Source of the DNA: Allorhodopirellula solitaria | GTDB lineage: Bacteria > Planctomycetota > Planctomycetia > Pirellulales > Pirellulaceae | Direction: 5' to 3' | Assembly: GCF_007859855.1 (NCBI RefSeq) | Contig: NZ_SJPK01000027.1 | Coordinates: 1 to 36,844 of the forward strand | DNA: 36,844 bases | Part shown: positions 35,856-36,844 of the stretch, piece after piece | How positions within the stretch are numbered: position 1 is the stretch's first letter | Layout: each line of letters starts with the position of its first letter | Translations under genes and position numbers: made by a program | The notes under the pieces: generated by a model | What the model was told of the DNA's origin: nothing | The model's input: the letters and a program-made list of their open reading frames with translations, nothing else | Database searches by the model: none

Positions 35856-36428
35856 TCACCGCTTTGTCCTGCCGATTCTCGAATTGGTATCGCGCTCGTT
35901 CAGTACGGTCAATGAGGTCGAGAAGTGGAATCCAAAGTCGGCCCAAACCGGCACATCTTTCGGTAGCTGGTTTGGGATGCCATGGAAACTGCCAACCTCG
36001 TACACAACAAGCCGCACCTTCTTCCCAACGTAGCCCTTCTCAAGTTCAGCGATTTGGGATGAATCAAGACTTTTTGCTTTTGCGCTGTGCTTCATTTCGT
36101 AAAGAGCAAACGTGTGGTTAGCAAGTTCAACCGAGGCAAACCCAGACGCGGAGAATTGCATCAAGGGATGAGTGTCCAAGTCTTTGCCGTTGACGTGAGT
36201 GACTTTCAGTAGATAGAGCGAGTCGAGCCCCTTCCTCCGCAGGCTACGACCGGAAACCACTTCGGCATCGATCTCGACTGCCGTCCCCAATGGAAGCCCC
36301 AAGTTACCGACGACGTTCCTACGGTTCAGTTCCGCCAACGTCATTGGAGCCTCCGTTGGCCGTTCTTGCGCATAGGATCTGTTTGCAAGTGTCACCACCA
36401 CGCAAAGGAGGTAAGGCGAGAGTTTCAT
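35856..36428 (-). CDS. Secreted hypothetical protein, 190 residues
   Basis: The leader MKLSPYLLCVVVTLANRSYAQ is a signal peptide cut after YAQ. The mature part starts with TLAELNRRNVVGNLGLPLGTAVEIDAEVV, suggesting a small beta-barrel: VEIDAEVVSGRSL, DSLYLLKVTHVNGK, KVRLVVYEVGSFHGIP and FGFHFSTSLTVLNE look like successive strands. A Lys-rich middle segment (KHSAKAKSLDSS) separates them. No family is recognised. An imperfect inverted repeat follows its 5' side at 36461-36518. Confidence 0.72.
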   Translation of the reverse strand: MKLSPYLLCVVVTLANRSYAQERPTEAPMTLAELNRRNVVGNLGLPLGTAVEIDAEVVSGRSLRRKGLDSLYLLKVTHVNGKDLDTHPLMQFSASGFASVELANHTFALYEMKHSAKAKSLDSSQIAELEKGYVGKKVRLVVYEVGSFHGIPNQLPKDVPVWADFGFHFSTSLTVLNERDTNSRIGRTKR

Positions 36429-36460
36429 GCGCTATTCATCTCTGGTAGAACGGTTGCCGT

Positions 36461-36518
36461 CACCTAGGACGGACGATTGATTTTCCATTGGTATAATCGC
36501 GCAAGCCGTCCTTAGGTG
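36461..36518. repeat. Imperfect inverted repeat
   Basis: CACCTAGGACGG (36461-36472) pairs with CCGTCCTTAGGTG (36506-36518) apart from one bulged base; the spacer is 33 bases and AT-rich. It lies upstream of the start of the secreted hypothetical gene. Confidence 0.65.
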
Positions 36519-36541
36519 CACGGCTTGGTTCTGGCTTTCTT

Positions 36542-36580
36542 TCGTGCTCGTGCTCAGCATCGCGGTGCTCGTGCTCGTAA
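36542..36580. repeat. Short degenerate GTGCTC tandem tract
   Basis: GTGCTCGTGCTC occurs twice around AGCATCGCG. On the minus strand it would read as alternating Glu-His, but no convincing gene is formed. Confidence 0.5.
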
Positions 36581-36640
36581 TCGTTCCCCAGCTCATAGTC
36601 TACCGACGGCTCCCTAACGCCGTCAAACTTCATCGCCATT

Positions 36641-36663
36641 CGAGTTAAGCACATCGGGTGAAT
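36641..36663. repeat. Possible terminal sequence of the IS630-type element
   Basis: CGAGTTAAGCACATCGGGTG lies directly beyond the transposase stop and recurs, diverged, at 34990. IS630-family elements end shortly after the transposase gene and insert at TA, so this may be a terminal inverted repeat. The other end is outside the window. Confidence 0.4.
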
Positions 36664-36844
36664 TCATTCGGCATAACTAAAAAGCGTGGGCATATACGTC
36701 ACGTCTCCGAACTCACAGAGTGTTTTCGTAAGCGTGTTTAGCAGTGTACTGAATCTCTCCCATGCCTCCACAGGGAGCAATTGGTACTTCAGTTTTTTCC
36801 AAAGCCCTTCGATCGCATTTAGCTCTGGGCTATAGGGCGACAGA
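36664..36844 (-). CDS. IS630-type transposase, C-terminal 60 residues (partial)
   Basis: The frame enters from the window end and stops at TGA (36664-36666). It reads LSPYSPELNAIEGLWKKLKY followed by QLLPVEAWERF, and ends YMPTLFSYAE. The SPELN-IE-LW-KLK block is the signature around the third catalytic acid (Glu of AIEGLW) in the IS630/Tc1-mariner DDE superfamily. The first two catalytic Asp residues lie outside the window. It is cut by the window edge, so intactness is unknown. Confidence 0.88.
   Translation of the reverse strand, partial: LSPYSPELNAIEGLWKKLKYQLLPVEAWERFSTLLNTLTKTLCEFGDVTYMPTLFSYAE

Noticed and set aside
36460-36654. Minus-strand frame of 64 residues with Glu-His alternation
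   Set aside because: Generated by the GTGCTC tract and flanking inverted repeat; no supported start.

Overview
The window looks like a piece of a planctomycete chromosome, most likely from the Rhodopirellula / Pirellulaceae group. The reasons are two very long secreted proteins of the PVC-type haem-binding kind (propeller, HEAT-like helices, terminal CxxCH), three secreted sulfatases, a ThuA-domain protein, a PEP-CTERM protein, a fused ResB-CcsA cytochrome c assembly protein, a small membrane protein starting with an NPYxxP motif, and intergenic DNA rich in short dispersed palindromes. The assignment is inference from gene families; no rRNA or other phylogenetic marker is present.

Layout. 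1-480: the 3' end of an IS4/IS50-type transposase, an end sequence resembling the Tn5 mosaic end, and repeat-rich DNA. 481-5745 (minus): a lipoprotein with an internally duplicated module, then the ResB-CcsA fusion that delivers and attaches haem to c-type cytochromes. 5913-9197 (plus): a PVC-type cytochrome that would itself need that machinery. 9353-10598 (plus): a small secreted protein and a PEP-CTERM protein, closed by a clear terminator. 10889-28002 (minus): ten genes in one direction. In transcription order they encode a GH95 alpha-L-fucosidase-type enzyme, a secreted esterase-like hydrolase, two sulfatases, a ThuA protein, an SGNH-like protein, a second PVC-type cytochrome, a third sulfatase, a putative TIM-barrel glycosidase and a beta-propeller protein. 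A divergent alpha/beta hydrolase (28509-29483) and, further on, a GH42-like putative beta-galactosidase (30571-32802) flank them. 29461-36428 otherwise holds small hypothetical genes (one DUF3592) between long repeat-filled stretches. 36664-36844: the 3' end of an IS630-type transposase, cut by the window end.

How it may work together. The 10.9-32.8 kb block reads as a secreted degradation locus for a sulfated, probably fucose-containing and acyl-esterified polysaccharide: sulfatases and esterases remove substituents while GH95 and the other putative glycosidases cut sugars. The adjacent PVC cytochrome and ThuA protein suggest an oxidative or carbohydrate-binding step, but their roles are not established. 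No transporter, regulator or intracellular sugar catabolism gene is present in the window.

The most unusual non-coding content is a set of modular dispersed repeats (several copies at 19.7-20.2, 32.9-33.0 and 34.7-35.3 kb), REP-like palindromes, and an apparent relic of an IS630-type end. No CRISPR array, tRNA or rRNA was seen.
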